DNA from: Semisulcospira habei
Lineage: Eukaryota; Mollusca; Gastropoda; Semisulcospiridae
Length of the DNA stretch: 64,000 nucleotides
Direction of reading: 5' to 3'
NCBI GenBank assembly: GCA_036245525.1
Contig: BTPG01000004.1
Location: forward strand, 230,907,752 to 230,971,751
Part shown: piece by piece, positions 22,758-33,821 of the stretch
Position numbering within the stretch: the first letter of the stretch is position 1
Layout: every line of letters starts with the position of its first letter
The notes under the pieces: generated by a model
What the model saw: the letters and a program-made list of their open reading frames with translations, nothing else
Databases searched by the model: none
What the model was told of the DNA's origin: nothing
Made by a program: the position numbers and the translations under genes

Positions 22758-25700
22758 TTGGATGTGCTAAAAGGATCTAAATACTTCTGCAGCCTGGATC
22801 TAGCTCATGGCTTTGACCAGATTCCAGTGGCGCAAGAAGATATAGAAAAAACAGCGTTCTGGGTCTGCACTGGAGGTCTCTACGAATACACCAGAATGGC
22901 CTTCGGGCTTTGTAATGCCCCGGCCACATTCATGAGGGTAATGGACAAGATTTTTGGTGATCAAAACTTCCAGACCCTACTCATTTATGTGGACGACCTC
23001 CTGGTATTTGGGAAAAGCTTCGACGAGACGCTGGAAAAACTGGGAATGGTGCTATCATGAAGGCTCTCAAACTTCAACTTAAAGCACAGCCCAACAAATG
23101 CCACCTGTTTTTCAGCCGTCTGCGTTATCTTGGTCATATGGTTACACCTGAGGGAATACTACCCGACCCAGACAAAGTCTCCGCAGTGGCAGATTGGCAG
23201 CTGCCCGCCAGCGAGAAAGACTTACGGGCTTACCTCGGGCTGACCTCGTATTACCGCCGATTTATACCTGGCTTCGCTCAGATCGCAGCCCCTTTGCACG
23301 CTCTGCTGAATAAAACACCAGGCTTGGGACGCAGCAAACATCTGAACGGATGGAACGAGCAATGTACTCAGGCATTCCAGACCATGAAGCAGTAGCTAAC
23401 AACAGCCCCAGTCCTAGGCTACCCAGATTTTACTCTGCCCTACATCCTGGAGATTGACGCCAGCCTCCAAGGCCTGGGAGCTGTTTTATCGCAGACCGGA
23501 AAGCGAGTTGTCATTGGCTACACCAGCAGGGGACTCAGGGAAAAAGAGACATCCATGAAAAGGTACAGCAGCATGAAGTTGGAATTGCTTGCGCTCCGCT
23601 GGGCAGTTACCAAAAAATTCAGAGATCTTCTGCAGGGCAGTACCTTCACGGTCTATACTGATAACAATCCTCTCAGCTACATCCAGACATCCGCCAAGCT
23701 AGGTGCACCAGAGACTCGCTGGGCCGCAGAACTGGCCAACTTCAACTTCACAGTGAAATACTGCTCTGGCCGATCTGATGGGAACGCGGACGTATTCAGC
23801 AGAAGGGAGGTCCATGTCGAGCAATTGATGGCAGAATGCGACGAGCCTCAAGCCGCAGCCACCGCCGTACCATCTAAAATTAGAACAGCCATCGTCAACC
23901 TCACCCCAGAGTTTGTTCTGCACAAAATCCAGGTCAGGTCAACGCATACTTCTGCTCCTTCCTCCCTACCAGCAGCTGACCTGGCTAGGTTACAACAGCA
24001 TGTTCTCACGTTGAAAAGGGTCTGGCAGCTCTACAGAATCGGTCACAAACTCACCAAACGACAAGCAGCTAGGGGAAACCCCAACGTGCGGAAATTACTC
24101 CGCTGTTGGAACCAGCTGAGGGACAGGAACGGAACCCTTTACAGGGTGGTGCAGGACAATGGTAGAGACGTACTCCAGGTCCTCCTTCCTTCATCACTGA
24201 AACCAGACGTCCTGAAAGCAGTCCACGATGACGCCGGGCACCCAGCAGCAGAGAAGACTTGCAAGCTTGCCCAGGGCAGGTGTTTTTGGCCAGGCATGAT
24301 GGCTGATATCACCAGGTACACAAATGATTGTGAAAGATGTTTCTTTGCAAAGGAAGGGAGAAGAGTACACACCACCATGGGAACGCTCACCTCCACCCAT
24401 CCCCTAGAAGTCCTTGCAGCGGAGAAGACTTGCAAGCTTGCCCAGGGCAGGTGTTTTTGGCCAGGCATGATGGCTGATATCACCAGGTACACAAATGATT
24501 GTGAAAGATGTTTCTTTGCAAAGGAAGGGAGAAGAGTACACACCACCATGGGAACGCTCACCTCCACCCATCCCCTAGAAGTCCTTGCAATGGATTTCAC
24601 CCTTCTCGAACGTTCAACCAGTGGCCTGGAGAACTTGTTGGTACTGACCGATGTCTTCACAAAATTCACTCAAGCAGTCCCTTGCAAAGACCAAACAGCA
24701 CAGAGTGTAGCGAAAGCCCTGATAAACAGCTGGTTTCTCAAGTATGGCATACCCAAACGCCTGCACAGCGACCAAAGGAGGAATTTTGAGGGTGATGTCA
24801 TAAAGGAACTCTGCAAGCTGTATGGCATCGACAAGAGTCGCACCACACCATTTCACCCAAGCGGAAACGGCCAATGTGAGCACTTCAATAGAACTATGCA
24901 TGACCGACTGCGAACACTCCCCGAAAGAGCGAACCGAAGATGGCCGGAACATTTGCCAGAGCTGATCTTCTTCTATAACGCAACAGTTCACTCAACAACT
25001 GGATACACCCCATACTTCCTGTTCTTTGGCCGAGACCCTTACCTGCCCATCGACAGCCTCCTTGGAATTCCCGCATCTGGTGATGAGGTTTTGACGGATT
25101 CTCCCGTTAGGGTTGATGACCGGCTCGCGGAGCACCAGAAGCGTCTCCAGCAAGCCCACAAATTGGCACAGCAGCTGACGGATAGAGAGGTCTCAAGGCG
25201 ACAGGAAGCTGCGGCCTCCAGGGTTAATGATGACGGCATTGCAAAGGGGACGACTGTTTACGCTCGCAACCGTCAGGTCTGAGGTCGAAACAAGATCCAG
25301 GACACGAGGAATAGTGAACCGTACACAGTTTTCCGCCGGTCAGATTCACAAGGAAACACTTACATGGTGCACTCTGCGGACGGTGGCGGATCTGTTAGGA
25401 CACTACATCGTACCGAACTACTCATACCGCATTCGCCAGTACAGCAAAGACCTCAGCCAACAGCATCTTCTCCATCATTGTCGTCAAAGAGCGACACTGG
25501 TGACGACAGTCCGGAGTCCCCATCAAGACCAGACTCTGTGCGTGACCATCAGATCCTCACCACAAACGGTGACAGCAACAACAACCAGAGCTGTGACACC
25601 ACTGCTGGTGACGTGAGACAACAGGTCAGAGATGGAGGTTCACCCTCAGGACGTGACCCCGGCAATGCTCAAGCAGGGGAGCACAGCATTCCCCGGAGAT

Positions 25701-25876
25701 CGACACGCCACAACAAGGGGCATCATAGCAACCCTCACCATTTCCCCTTTACAGCCATCCAACAAGAAATGGGCCTGTTTGAGAAACTGTTGACGACGCA
25801 AACTCTCCTGATGAAGATTCTCCTAGACAGAGGCGTGGCAGGATATTTAGATGTTGTCGAGGACGCCAACTATTAG
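22758..25876 (+). pseudogene. Gypsy pol: RT, RNase H, integrase
   Basis: This is the polyprotein that copies and integrates the element. RT palm motifs are YFCSLDLAHGFDQIPVAQED, FGLCNAPATFMRVMD and the active-site IYVDDLLVFG (about 22980-23010). After a frameshift, the thumb is LGHMVTPEGILPDPDKV and LTSYYRRFI. RNase H shows LEIDASLQGLGAVLS and VYTDNNPLSY. Integrase has an HDDAGH...CERC zinc-binding start and catalytic D (AMDFTLLERS), D (LHSDQRRNFEG) and E (GNGQCEHFNRTM). A C-terminal tail follows the TGA at 25280 in the same frame, ending at 25876. A perfect-length 57-residue internal duplication lies in the integrase (24250-24591). Frames: 22713-23060, then 23057-25876. Confidence 0.9.
24250..24591 (+). 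repeat. 171-bp tandem duplication within integrase
   Basis: 24250-24420 and 24421-24591 are nearly identical (one difference seen, gcagag versus gcggag), so 57 codons are repeated in frame. The unit contains the CERC half of the zinc-binding region but not the HH half, and the start of the linker to the catalytic core. The near identity means the duplication is recent or an assembly artefact. Confidence 0.95.
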
Positions 25877-25886
25877 CAGGGGAGTC

Positions 25887-26083
25887 TGTAACATAGTGAA
25901 CTGCACTCCGCCGTGTCTGATCTGTACTCACCATCAATATATTTCACAGCAATCTATACTCACTATACTGTATTTGACATTGGCTTGCCACCGGTCGTAC
26001 TCTTGACATGCTGCACCTGACTGCTGGTGGGGGTTTGCTTAATAAACGAAAGGAACCCTTACTGCGACTTCACGCCTGTTACA
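25887..26083 (+). repeat. Gypsy 3' LTR
   Basis: It runs from TGTAACATAG to CCTGTTACA, starting just after the purine-rich AGCAGGGGAGTC. The TGT...ACA ends, polyadenylation signal AATAAA at about 26040 and position after pol identify it. No second LTR is present upstream. Confidence 0.85.
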
Positions 26084-26119
26084 TTTGGACACTTACACAG
26101 ACATCCATATGCATGTGGA

Positions 26120-26310
26120 TAAGCAAGCCTGTGGTCCAGCTAACAGTCCTAGTGAAGCTTGTTCCAAATTCTGTACTTATACAGTTTCAGGTCTGTGCGG
26201 TTATCCATGTGTCTTTTCAAGCTGCTAGTTTTTGTGAAACTAACACTACACTCTGTACTAACACTACACTCTGTACACTTTTTGTGACATTTGGCCTGTG
26301 GGTGTAAACG
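26120..26310 (-). pseudogene. Zinc-finger remnant
   Basis: On the minus strand, pieces such as tgtacagagtgtagtgttag, gaaactagcagcttgaaaag and ccacaggccaaatgtcacaa match ZNF fingers. About two fingers are present, with indels. It is not joined to either intact gene. Confidence 0.65.
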
Positions 26311-26909
26311 TTTTGTTAAGTTGACAGTCTACCACTAAGTGACTTTTGTGGACAGTTGCCTGTGGCACATTTTGCATGTATGTTGGGTTACGGGTTTAGG
26401 CTGCAATGTTAGGTATTTATAGCCCTCGCAAAGTATGTCACAGGCGTGGATTAACAATGTGACACGTATCACAGTTTTCAGATTATGATGTTTTCTTGTC
26501 GCCCTCATCGATTCTAAGTTTGGCAACGTTATCAGACTTGGTTAACACGGATTTCTCGTTATTTCTTAGCGAGCCACATTTCTTTGTAGCAGGAGAATAC
26601 ATCAGCATCGTCTAGACTAAACACTTCTTGGCCTTCAAGTTTAACTTTAATAGATTTAATAATAATTGCTCTACCAAGGTTATCAACTAATGTTATGGGT
26701 TTTTTTTTAATCTATGGTGCCAGGATTGTTTGTGATAACAACTGATTGCCTAATACCCTTAAAGTTATTTCCCCAGGATCAAGCATCCCAACACAGTCAG
26801 AAAACTGGCTGCAACAGATGCTGCTGACAGTATGTGTATAGGTCCTTTCTGTACTATCTTAGAGCTTTATGATGTGAATAGAATGCCAAATGTCGAAATT
26901 CATCTTACA
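26311..26909. other. No gene recognised
   Basis: AT-rich spacer without visible repeats or coding likeness. Confidence 0.4.
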
Positions 26910-27063
26910 TAACTTACCGGTGACATCGTGACCCGAACCGCAGATTGTCGTCTACAAAGGCCACGTTTTGAATTAAATATGTGCATATTTACGCGACACG
27001 TCACAACACAAAACCCGGATGTATTATCACAACAGTACGGGTCACTATGTCACCGGTAAGTTA
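26910..27063. mobile_element. Short MITE with ~26-bp inverted repeats
   Basis: taacttaccggtgacatcgt at the left is matched by acgggtcactatgtcaccgg...taagtta at the right. The centre of about 100 bases has no coding sequence. The flanking TA could be the target site. Confidence 0.7.
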
Positions 27064-27520
27064 TTTTCGTTTCCTTTTGGTATTATCCATCATTAGAATT
27101 GATACTTATGTAATGCAGGTTCTACCTCTAATGAGTACACCTATAAAATATATACTAATGGTCAAATCTTAAGGGCCACCCCACTTTTTTGTGTCATTGT
27201 TTATCGTTGCAAGTACGCTAAAAAAATACAATGTTCTTTCGAACCAAATGGGTTAAAAGCTGACCTTAGACAGTCCACTGTACAGGGAACTATAGACAAC
27301 AATTCATCAATTTCCACGAACATGTCAAATGCACGTGAAACATCGTCATTTTTGTGAAAAGCTGTGCGATATTGGCAAGCGTACCAAAGGCAGGCAGGTG
27401 GAAAAACTGACTCGGTAAAGTCGTGATGCATGTGCTAAAGGGGTCAGTCGTGAAAACTGAGCACTTTTGTTTCGCTACAAATCCCGGTACAGTAGAGGCA
27501 TAATTGTCACTTTCCCAACC

Positions 27521-29070
27521 ATGCCACCACGACGAAGCGTAACGCCAGTAGATCAAGCATGGCTGCAGGATGGAATTTCCGGACGAGAAGTTGGGAGACG
27601 TCTTGGGGTGTCCCGCAGTGATCCAGAGGCTGCTGGCACGATTCCAAGAAAGTGGAAGGGCAGAACGACGACCCTGCTCAGGACACACGCGCTGCACCAA
27701 TGAATCTTTATTTACAACGGTGAAGATATTAACACAGTCAGTGACTATGTCATTTTTCGTACCTGCCGTTGCTACAACTACGACTAGCTAAGTACAAAAT
27801 ATACATAAAACAGGGACATCAAAGCACAGTGATACAAAATATATAGTCCACTAAACACAAACATACGCGCACAAACGCACTCGCGCGTCCACACACACAC
27901 ACGATTGTTAGAATATACACGAACATTCGTGTGTCTACGAATAACTAGATATTATTATTTGAGTGATGTCATATCTATAAAGACTAGTCTTGAAACGAGA
28001 TAATGTCGGAGTGGCTTTAACGTAGTGTGGGAGTGCGTTTCACAGTGTGGAACCCGCAAATGCCAAAGTAGATTTAAATATATATATATTCGGGGTTTTG
28101 GAACAATATAAAGACCCCTCTACCATAGCAGGAATCTGATTTTTTAAACAACTCTGTTAAATATTCTGGAGCGCTATGGTTCCACACTTTAAACACCATT
28201 ACTCCCTTTGTTAAATTTAAAAGGTACCCCTTTGTTAAATTTAAAAGGGAGGACAGATACCTCTGTGTGGCGGCTCTGCGCGGCCAAACTGTCACGTCAA
28301 CCACTCTGCGACGTCAACTGATGCAAGCTGCAAACGTTAACGTCAGCAGAAGCACAGTCTGCCGACGTCTGCGTGAAATTGGCTTGGCTTCATGCAGAGC
28401 AGCAGTGAGAATACTCCTCACTCCAGCTCATCGCAGAGCCCGGGTTGCGTGGTGTTGTCAACATGTGAGGTGGAACAGACTCCAGTGGACTCAGGTTATG
28501 TTTACTGATGAGTCACGGTTCACTTTGTCCTTCAACGACGACAGGGTGAGGATCTGGAGACGCCAGAGCGAGCGATTCACGGATGGATGCGTCCAAGGGG
28601 TTGATCCCTACGGAGGAGGCTCAGTCGTGGTCTCTGCAGGCTTCAGCAGGGAAGGCAGGACCCCCCTCCACGTCATCCGAGGCACCTTGACTGGACTGCG
28701 CTATCTGGACGAGATTGTGCAGCCCCTCATCCAGCCAGCTCTCCAAGCCATAGGCGACAATGCTGTTCTGCAGGACGACAACGCTCGACCTCATCGCGCC
28801 CATGTGGTGGATGAGTACCTTAAGCAACGGGGCATCATGAGGATGGAGTGGCCAGCTCGTTCACCCCATCTGGCTCCCATCGAGCACCTCTGGGACGTGC
28901 TGGGGCAACGTGTAAACCACCACCCCCCACCTCAAGGCGTCCCGCAGCTCACTCAGTTCCTGCATCAAGAGTGGGAGATGGTCCCACATGTTCTCCCAAC
29001 CCTGTATAACTCCATGCGTCAACACTGCATTGAATGCTTGGCTGCAAACGGTGGGTACACTCGCTACTGA
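27521..29070 (+). pseudogene. Tc1-like DD34E transposase, interrupted
   Basis: This enzyme would cut and paste the element. The N-terminal helix-turn-helix (MPPRRSVTPVDQAWLQDGIS, GREVGRRLGVSRS) starts at 27521. It shifts frame near 27617 and breaks at about 27702. After the insertion the rest runs open from about 28249 to the stop at 29070. The catalytic triad is complete: FTDESRF, LQDDNARPH and PIEHLWD, with 34 residues between the second D and the E. The 3' 800 bases are a clean open frame, so the insertion and the N-terminal frameshift are the main defects. Confidence 0.9.
27703..28248 (-). mobile_element. LINE 3' fragment inserted in transposase
   Basis: The sequence splits the transposase frame. 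On the minus strand it reads VMVFKVWNHSAPEYLTELFK, like a LINE region after RT, followed by a 3'UTR ending near 27705. A 20-bp direct repeat (cctttgttaaatttaaaagg) lies at about 28209-28248. Exact ends and target duplication are unclear. Confidence 0.55.
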
Positions 29071-29569
29071 CTGGACCAGTCTTGTGTGACTTTTCAAATG
29101 AGGGGTGGGTGAACATTCTAACGTACTGCTGTTGTTACAACTGCTTGATTTACTCAAAACGTAAAATGAAATTGTTGCTGAATAAATTAGCAAAGTACCG
29201 ACTCCAAGTATTGTTACATTATTTGTGTGGTGTTGTTGGTGCGTTTGCGATTAAAAAGTGGCCCTTAAGTTTTGACCATTAGTATACGTGTGTTTGGCTG
29301 AAAATCAGTTTTGCTGTGTGTGTGGAGAACTGTGATGTTTGGGCTGCTGACAGATGATGTTGAGTACGATGATTTGTGTAAAGTCAGATTGTACAGTTTG
29401 TGACTTAGTTCTTGTTGTTGGCATGAATCGACCCAAAAGCAGATTTGCCTTATCAAAGGCAGATTCACCATCAAAAGTCATTTTGGTTCATGACCACATG
29501 TCGACATTTTGCAGACAGAAGTAGAACCTCCATCCAGTTCGTCGCCGCGCGTCCATTCCAGCCCAGAGA

Positions 29570-29956
29570 TTGATTGATGGATTGCACGTTGCTTAACGTC
29601 CCGACAGCAACAAGACTTTCTCAGGACGTGCCTGCACTGCTTGTGAAAAACAACAACAACAGAATATTGAATATATGTCGCCAGCCGGTCCAATGCGTTA
29701 AATAAACCTATGACATGGGGCCTAAATAAAGCCAAAACCATTTAGCAACACACATCCAATATCAAGAGCTACAGTCAGCGCAGAGAGTAGGGAGAGTTTT
29801 AAAAAGGAAAATACAGGTGAATGGACCAAAGGTAGACAGAAACACATGCCCCAGAATAGAGGGGGACACCCACCCTGTGGGGCTGACCAGGGTGACCCTG
29901 GGAACTAAAAAGTAGTTAGCCCCACCCAAGTCCCTCAGGGCAGACCCGGTTGGGGA
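29570..29956 (-). mobile_element. SINE-like ~390-bp repeat, copy 5, with TSD
   Basis: The duplication ccagcccagaga is at 29558-29569 and 29957-29968. On the minus strand it runs from CCAACCGGGTCTGCCCTG to the tail with TTGA units at 29570. Confidence 0.9.
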
Positions 29957-29968
29957 CCAGCCCAGAGA

Positions 29969-30142
29969 GACCACTTACCAGAGGAAGGGGGTGAGGAAGG
30001 GGAGTACATAGAGGGAGTGTCAGAGGTCAAAGGTCTGGAGCTAGAGGTAGGAGGGCCCAAGCAGCAGTAGGAATCGAAGAGGGTTCCCTGGCAACCTTCG
30101 AAGCGAGAAAAAGAGGTTGAAAGTAAGTGTGCTTTGCGTCTG
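29969..30142. other. Unassigned spacer
   Basis: Short G/A-rich stretch; no feature recognised. Confidence 0.35.
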
Positions 30143-30799
30143 GTTACAATACAATACAATACAACTTTATTGTCTGATCGAGTCAAAGCACGACAGAAAT
30201 TTGCCTTTTGGCTCGTCATAAAACAACAATATAAGACCCTTATAAACGCTACAAGAACATTCCATGAAAAATTATCATTGCAGCAAACTATCACAAGCAA
30301 TCTGTCCCAAGATGGGAGGTAATGTTAAGTAGATCATACTTATCGCGGCGTTATAAACAAGAGTTCAAAATCGAGACAGCAGTGGGAATAAAAGACTTCT
30401 TAAAAACATTCTTTTGGGCAAGTGGCATGTTGAAACCTCTGCCTGATGGTAGCATTTGAAACTGACCAAATAGTGGGTGACGAGGATCATTGACAATGCT
30501 AGCAGCTATCCTTCGGACAGCTCTATGGTACAGATCATCTACTAGGTACTGTCCTAGGCCAATGATCTTCTCAGCTCAGCTGTTCTGACGATACATGACA
30601 GTCTGCCCCTGTGTTTCATACTGAGGTTGCCATACCAAGCAGTGATGTTAAAAGTCAGTATGCTTTCAATCAGGCTTCTATAAACGGATTCTAAACCCTT
30701 GGAACTGACATCAAAACTTCTCAGTTTCCTAAGAAGGTACAGACGCTGGTTTGCTTTCTTCACAATCAGATCGGTGTTTCCAGTAAAGGACAAGGCACA
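30143..30799 (-). pseudogene. CR1/Rex-like LINE C-terminus and 3' tail
   Basis: The minus strand reads TGNTDLIVKKANQRLYLLRK, LRSFDVSSKGLESVYRSLIE and ILTFNITAWYGNLS, the region after RT in CR1/Rex-type LINEs. A 3'UTR ends in gacaataaagttgtattgta with TTGTA-type repeats (30149-30180). It stops abruptly at the LTR starting 30800. A related 3' tail is seen at 50381-50440 on the + strand. Confidence 0.75.
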
Positions 30800-31655
30800 T
30801 GTAATGGAGCGGACACAGACAAGCACACAGGCCGCGAAGGCTTGTAATGGAGGAGTCTAACAAAGTCGCCGGGACATTTGTTTTCTTTATTCCACCTAAA
30901 ACCAAAAGCAGCGTAGAGGCAAAGCAATCAGTCACCAAGTTCTCAGTCCAGTGGCCGCATTTCAGCCTCTCTCATTTCACCCAAACAAAATGGCTTGGTC
31001 AAACGAAGGTTCAAAACTACCATTGGTCATCAAGCAATCTGATTGGTTGAACTAATTATAAGCAGTGCCCCCTGCTGACCCCCTAAGCTAGTCATCAGAA
31101 GTCAAGGGGAAACAATTAGCCGTAATGCTAGATTGCTTCCCTTAGACAGTAAAGACTAGTGCACACATATAATGAACACTTATAAAACGCAAAAGGATAA
31201 ATAAATGATTGATTGATTGATTGTACATTGCTTAACGTCCCGACAGCAACAAGGCTTTCTCAGGACGTGCCTGCACTGCTTGTGAAAAAAAACCCAACTA
31301 AACAGAACATTGAATGTATGTCGCCAGCCGGTCAAATACGTTAAATAAACCTAAAACATGGGGCCTAAATAAAGCTAAGACCATTTAACAACACACATCC
31401 AATATCAAGAGCTACAGGCAGTGCAGACAGTAGGGAGAGTTTTAAAAAGGCAAATACAGGTGAATGGATCTCGGGTAGACAGAAACACATGCCCCAGAAT
31501 AGAGAGGAAAACTCACCCTGTGGGGCTGACCAGGGTGACCCTGGGAACTAAAAAGTACCTAACCCCACCCAAGTCCCCCAGGGCAGACCCGGGTGGGGGG
31601 GATAAATAAATGATACATGAATAAACAAACACAGTGACCAAAAAACCACATCACA
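30800..31655 (-). repeat. 3' LTR of gag-only element (with nested repeat)
   Basis: It matches 33366-33820 base for base over most of its length once the repeat at 31209-31599 and one TSD copy are removed. The high similarity of the two LTRs suggests a fairly young insertion. Confidence 0.85.
31209..31599 (-). mobile_element. SINE-like ~390-bp repeat, copy 6, in LTR
   Basis: The duplication ggataaataaatga lies at 31195-31208 and 31600-31613. The other LTR has this sequence once (about 33764-33777), a direct empty-site proof of the insertion. Confidence 0.95.
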
Positions 31656-31961
31656 CCCCCACCCCGCAGCTTCATTTCAATCCAGCGTCCTCGCTGGTTG
31701 GTCCCATCTGCAAAAGCATGGGGGCAAAATCTAACAATGCACAAACAAGCGAACAGTACATGATGAATAACACCAAACACTTAACTTCAGTTCAGAAACC
31801 ACTAAAACACAAAATGTCCGCCCACCCACATTACACAGTATCCTCAGAACACCCACATATCATTCTATCATGCAAACTTCATAAACACACCACTTAAGTA
31901 CAGGTTAAGGCATGTCAGCTTTAAACGCAAATAAACAACATTGTATTCAGTTCTGTGATGA

Positions 31962-32334
31962 TTGTACATTGCTTAACGTCCCGACAGCAACAAGGCTTTC
32001 TCAGGACGTGCCTGCACTGCCTGTGAAAAAAAACTAAACAGAAAATTGAATGTATGTCGCCAGCCGGTCAAATACATTAAATAAATCTACAACATGGGGC
32101 ATAAATAAAGCTAAGACCATTTAGCAACACACATCCAATATCAAGAGCTACAGGCAGTGCAGACAGTAGGGAGAGTTTGAAAAAGGCAAATACAGGTGAA
32201 TGGACAAAGGGTAGACAGAAACACATGCCCCAGAATAGAGAGAAAAACCCACCCTGTGGGGCTGACCAGGGTGACCCTGGGAACTAAAAAATACCTAACC
32301 CCACCCAAGTCCCCCAGGGCAGACCCGGGTGGGG
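31962..32334 (-). mobile_element. SINE-like ~390-bp repeat, copy 7, with TSD
   Basis: The duplication cagttctgtgatga is at 31948-31961 and 32335-32348. It lies in the internal region of the LTR element, downstream of gag. Confidence 0.95.
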
Positions 32335-32583
32335 CAGTTCTGTGATGAAGAGCATCACCCAAACGGTTCTTCAGATACAAATGCGGTATCACAGGGATCT
32401 AATCTACACCTGGCATTAAGTACCAAAACCAGCACACATGGTCAACACAGCTGTACAGTACATTATCATCATTTGCCAGCACCACTGCAACATTGTCATG
32501 AGATAAAAGAGAAAAGATGGTGGCAGCGATAGTCCCATGCCAGCTGGAGGTGTAGAGAAACCAGTGTGCCGCTGAAACGCCTG

Positions 32584-33273
32584 TCATCGCTGGCCACTCG
32601 GACAGTTAGCACGTCGATGACCGTTCTCATTGCAAGCCCAGCAGACAAGAGTGGGTCTAGCTTCTTGAGGTGACTGCTGCGACTGCACAGGCTCAGCCTC
32701 CTGCACGTTGGCATCTTGCACTATGGGGTCCACGGTCTTTTGGACTGGAGGGCACCGAGGCGGCGTGGAAGACGCAGGCACAGTGACCTCCTCCTGTGAA
32801 TAGAGGGCCACCCAGTCCCCATCCTCGGTCACTGGGGCTGATGAGGTTGCCTGACCTTCGGCCTGGTGCACTGCTGGAAGTTCCGGTGTACTGCCTGGTA
32901 TCCGTTGGTACCCCAGGAAGTGGTCTCGCAGGAAGCCAAAGATGGATTCAGCAGTGTAGTCCTCATCTGGAAGATGTTCCACCCACATCTTGAACTTCTT
33001 CAGGGCTCTCCCCTCCAGTGCCAGGGCAACCCATTCTGCCAGTTCCAACTGCCCAAGCTTCTGGCCGTAGAGGGCTTTGAAGCAAGCGATCTTACGTTCT
33101 GCCTCCGTGATGAATACTTCGACGGGGCAGCCCTCATACCGCATTCCCTCGAACGTTGGCAGCGCTGGGAGGGATATCACTTGCCCGCCGGTGCTATGAG
33201 GACCCACAAAGATCGCATTGTTGGCCAGGGGATATTCGTTTGCTGGTGGATACTTGGTTGCCATGCTGCCCAT
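32584..33273 (-). CDS. Gag-like protein of LTR element, one zinc knuckle
   Basis: This 229-residue open frame would be the structural protein that packages element RNA. It starts MGSMATKYPPANEYPLANNA. The middle (VEVFITEAERKIACFKALYG, VALALEGRALKKFKMWVEHL, IFGFLRDHFLG) looks like a retrotransposon gag core helix set. A proline/glutamine-rich linker leads to one CX2CX4HX4C knuckle, CWACNENGHRRANC, just before the stop. No protease or RT follows: the next 900 bases to the 3' LTR are non-coding. The frame has no stops, so the element may be moved by another element's enzymes. That is inference. Confidence 0.8.
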   Translation of the reverse strand: MGSMATKYPPANEYPLANNAIFVGPHSTGGQVISLPALPTFEGMRYEGCPVEVFITEAERKIACFKALYGQKLGQLELAEWVALALEGRALKKFKMWVEHLPDEDYTAESIFGFLRDHFLGYQRIPGSTPELPAVHQAEGQATSSAPVTEDGDWVALYSQEEVTVPASSTPPRCPPVQKTVDPIVQDANVQEAEPVQSQQSPQEARPTLVCWACNENGHRRANCPSGQR

Positions 33274-33365
33274 GGTTCAGTTGAGATGTCCGCACGCCCT
33301 CTACGCTGCTTTTGGTGGTAGATGCCGACTCCTCCGCCTCCGCGATCCTGTCGACGACGCCAAGT

Positions 33366-33820
33366 TGTAATGGTGCGGACACAGACAAGCAGAAAGGCCG
33401 CGAAGACTTGAAATGGGGGAGTCTAACAAAGTCGCGGGGTCATTTGTTTTCTTTATTCCACCTAAAACTAAAAGCAGCATAGAGGCAAAGCAATCAGTCA
33501 CCAAGTTCTCAGTCCAGTGGCCGCATTTCAGCCTCTCTCATTTCACCCAAACAAAATGGCTTGGTCAAACGAAGGTTCAAAACTACCATTGGTCATCAAG
33601 CAATCTGATTGGTTGAACTAATTATAAGCAGTGCCCCCTGCTGACCCCCTAAGCTAGTCATCAGAAGTCAAGGGAAAACAATTTAGCCGTAATTCTACAT
33701 TGCTTCCCTTAGACAGTAAAGACTAGTGCACACATATAATGAACACTTATAAAACGCAAAAGGATAAATAAATGATACATCAATAAACAAAAACAGTGAC
33801 CAAAAGACCACATCATCACA
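33366..33820 (-). repeat. 5' LTR of gag-only element
   Basis: This is the uninterrupted copy, starting TGTAATGGTGCGG at 33366 on the + strand and ending ...CACATCATCACA. It lies directly against a MITE at 33822. Confidence 0.85.
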
Positions 33821-33821
33821 C

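Larger units (their letters stand above)
22758..26083 (+). mobile_element. Ty3/Gypsy retrotransposon, 5'-truncated
   Basis: It contains partial RT, RNase H, integrase, a C-terminal tail, a purine-rich tract and a 3' LTR. The 5' LTR, gag, protease and the first part of RT are missing. The pol frame is broken by one frameshift (about 23050) and two in-frame stops (TAG at 23393, TGA at 25280), each explainable by a C-to-T change. Inactive. Confidence 0.9.
27155..29282 (+). mobile_element. Tc1-like transposon with TIRs and TA target
   Basis: The ends ctaatggtcaaatcttaagg (27155) and its complement, closing at 29282, are inverted repeats of about 27 bases with one main difference. TA dinucleotides lie outside (27153-27154, 29283-29284). 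The element contains one transposase gene split by a ~545-bp insertion. Excluding that, it is about 1.6 kb, normal for Tc1-like elements. Confidence 0.9.
30800..33820 (-). mobile_element. Gag-only LTR retrotransposon
   Basis: Two direct repeats of about 453 bp (30800-31655, which includes an inserted SINE-like repeat, and 33366-33820) flank an interior with one gag-like frame and no pol. On the minus strand the LTR runs TGTGATGTGG...CCATTACA. A purine tract (gcggggtggggg) directly precedes the 3' LTR at 31656-31667. ACTTGGCGTCGTCGACAGG follows the 5' LTR at the primer-binding position. Without the two nested repeats the element is about 2.2 kb. A target duplication is not clear. Confidence 0.85.

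Noticed and set aside
30847..31050. 67-codon frame repeated at 33413-33616, as a conserved small protein
   Set aside because: The repetition is due to the two LTRs, and the frame has no other support.
32866..33321. 151-codon + strand frame
   Set aside because: It is the complement of the gag frame, which has the zinc knuckle and LTR context.
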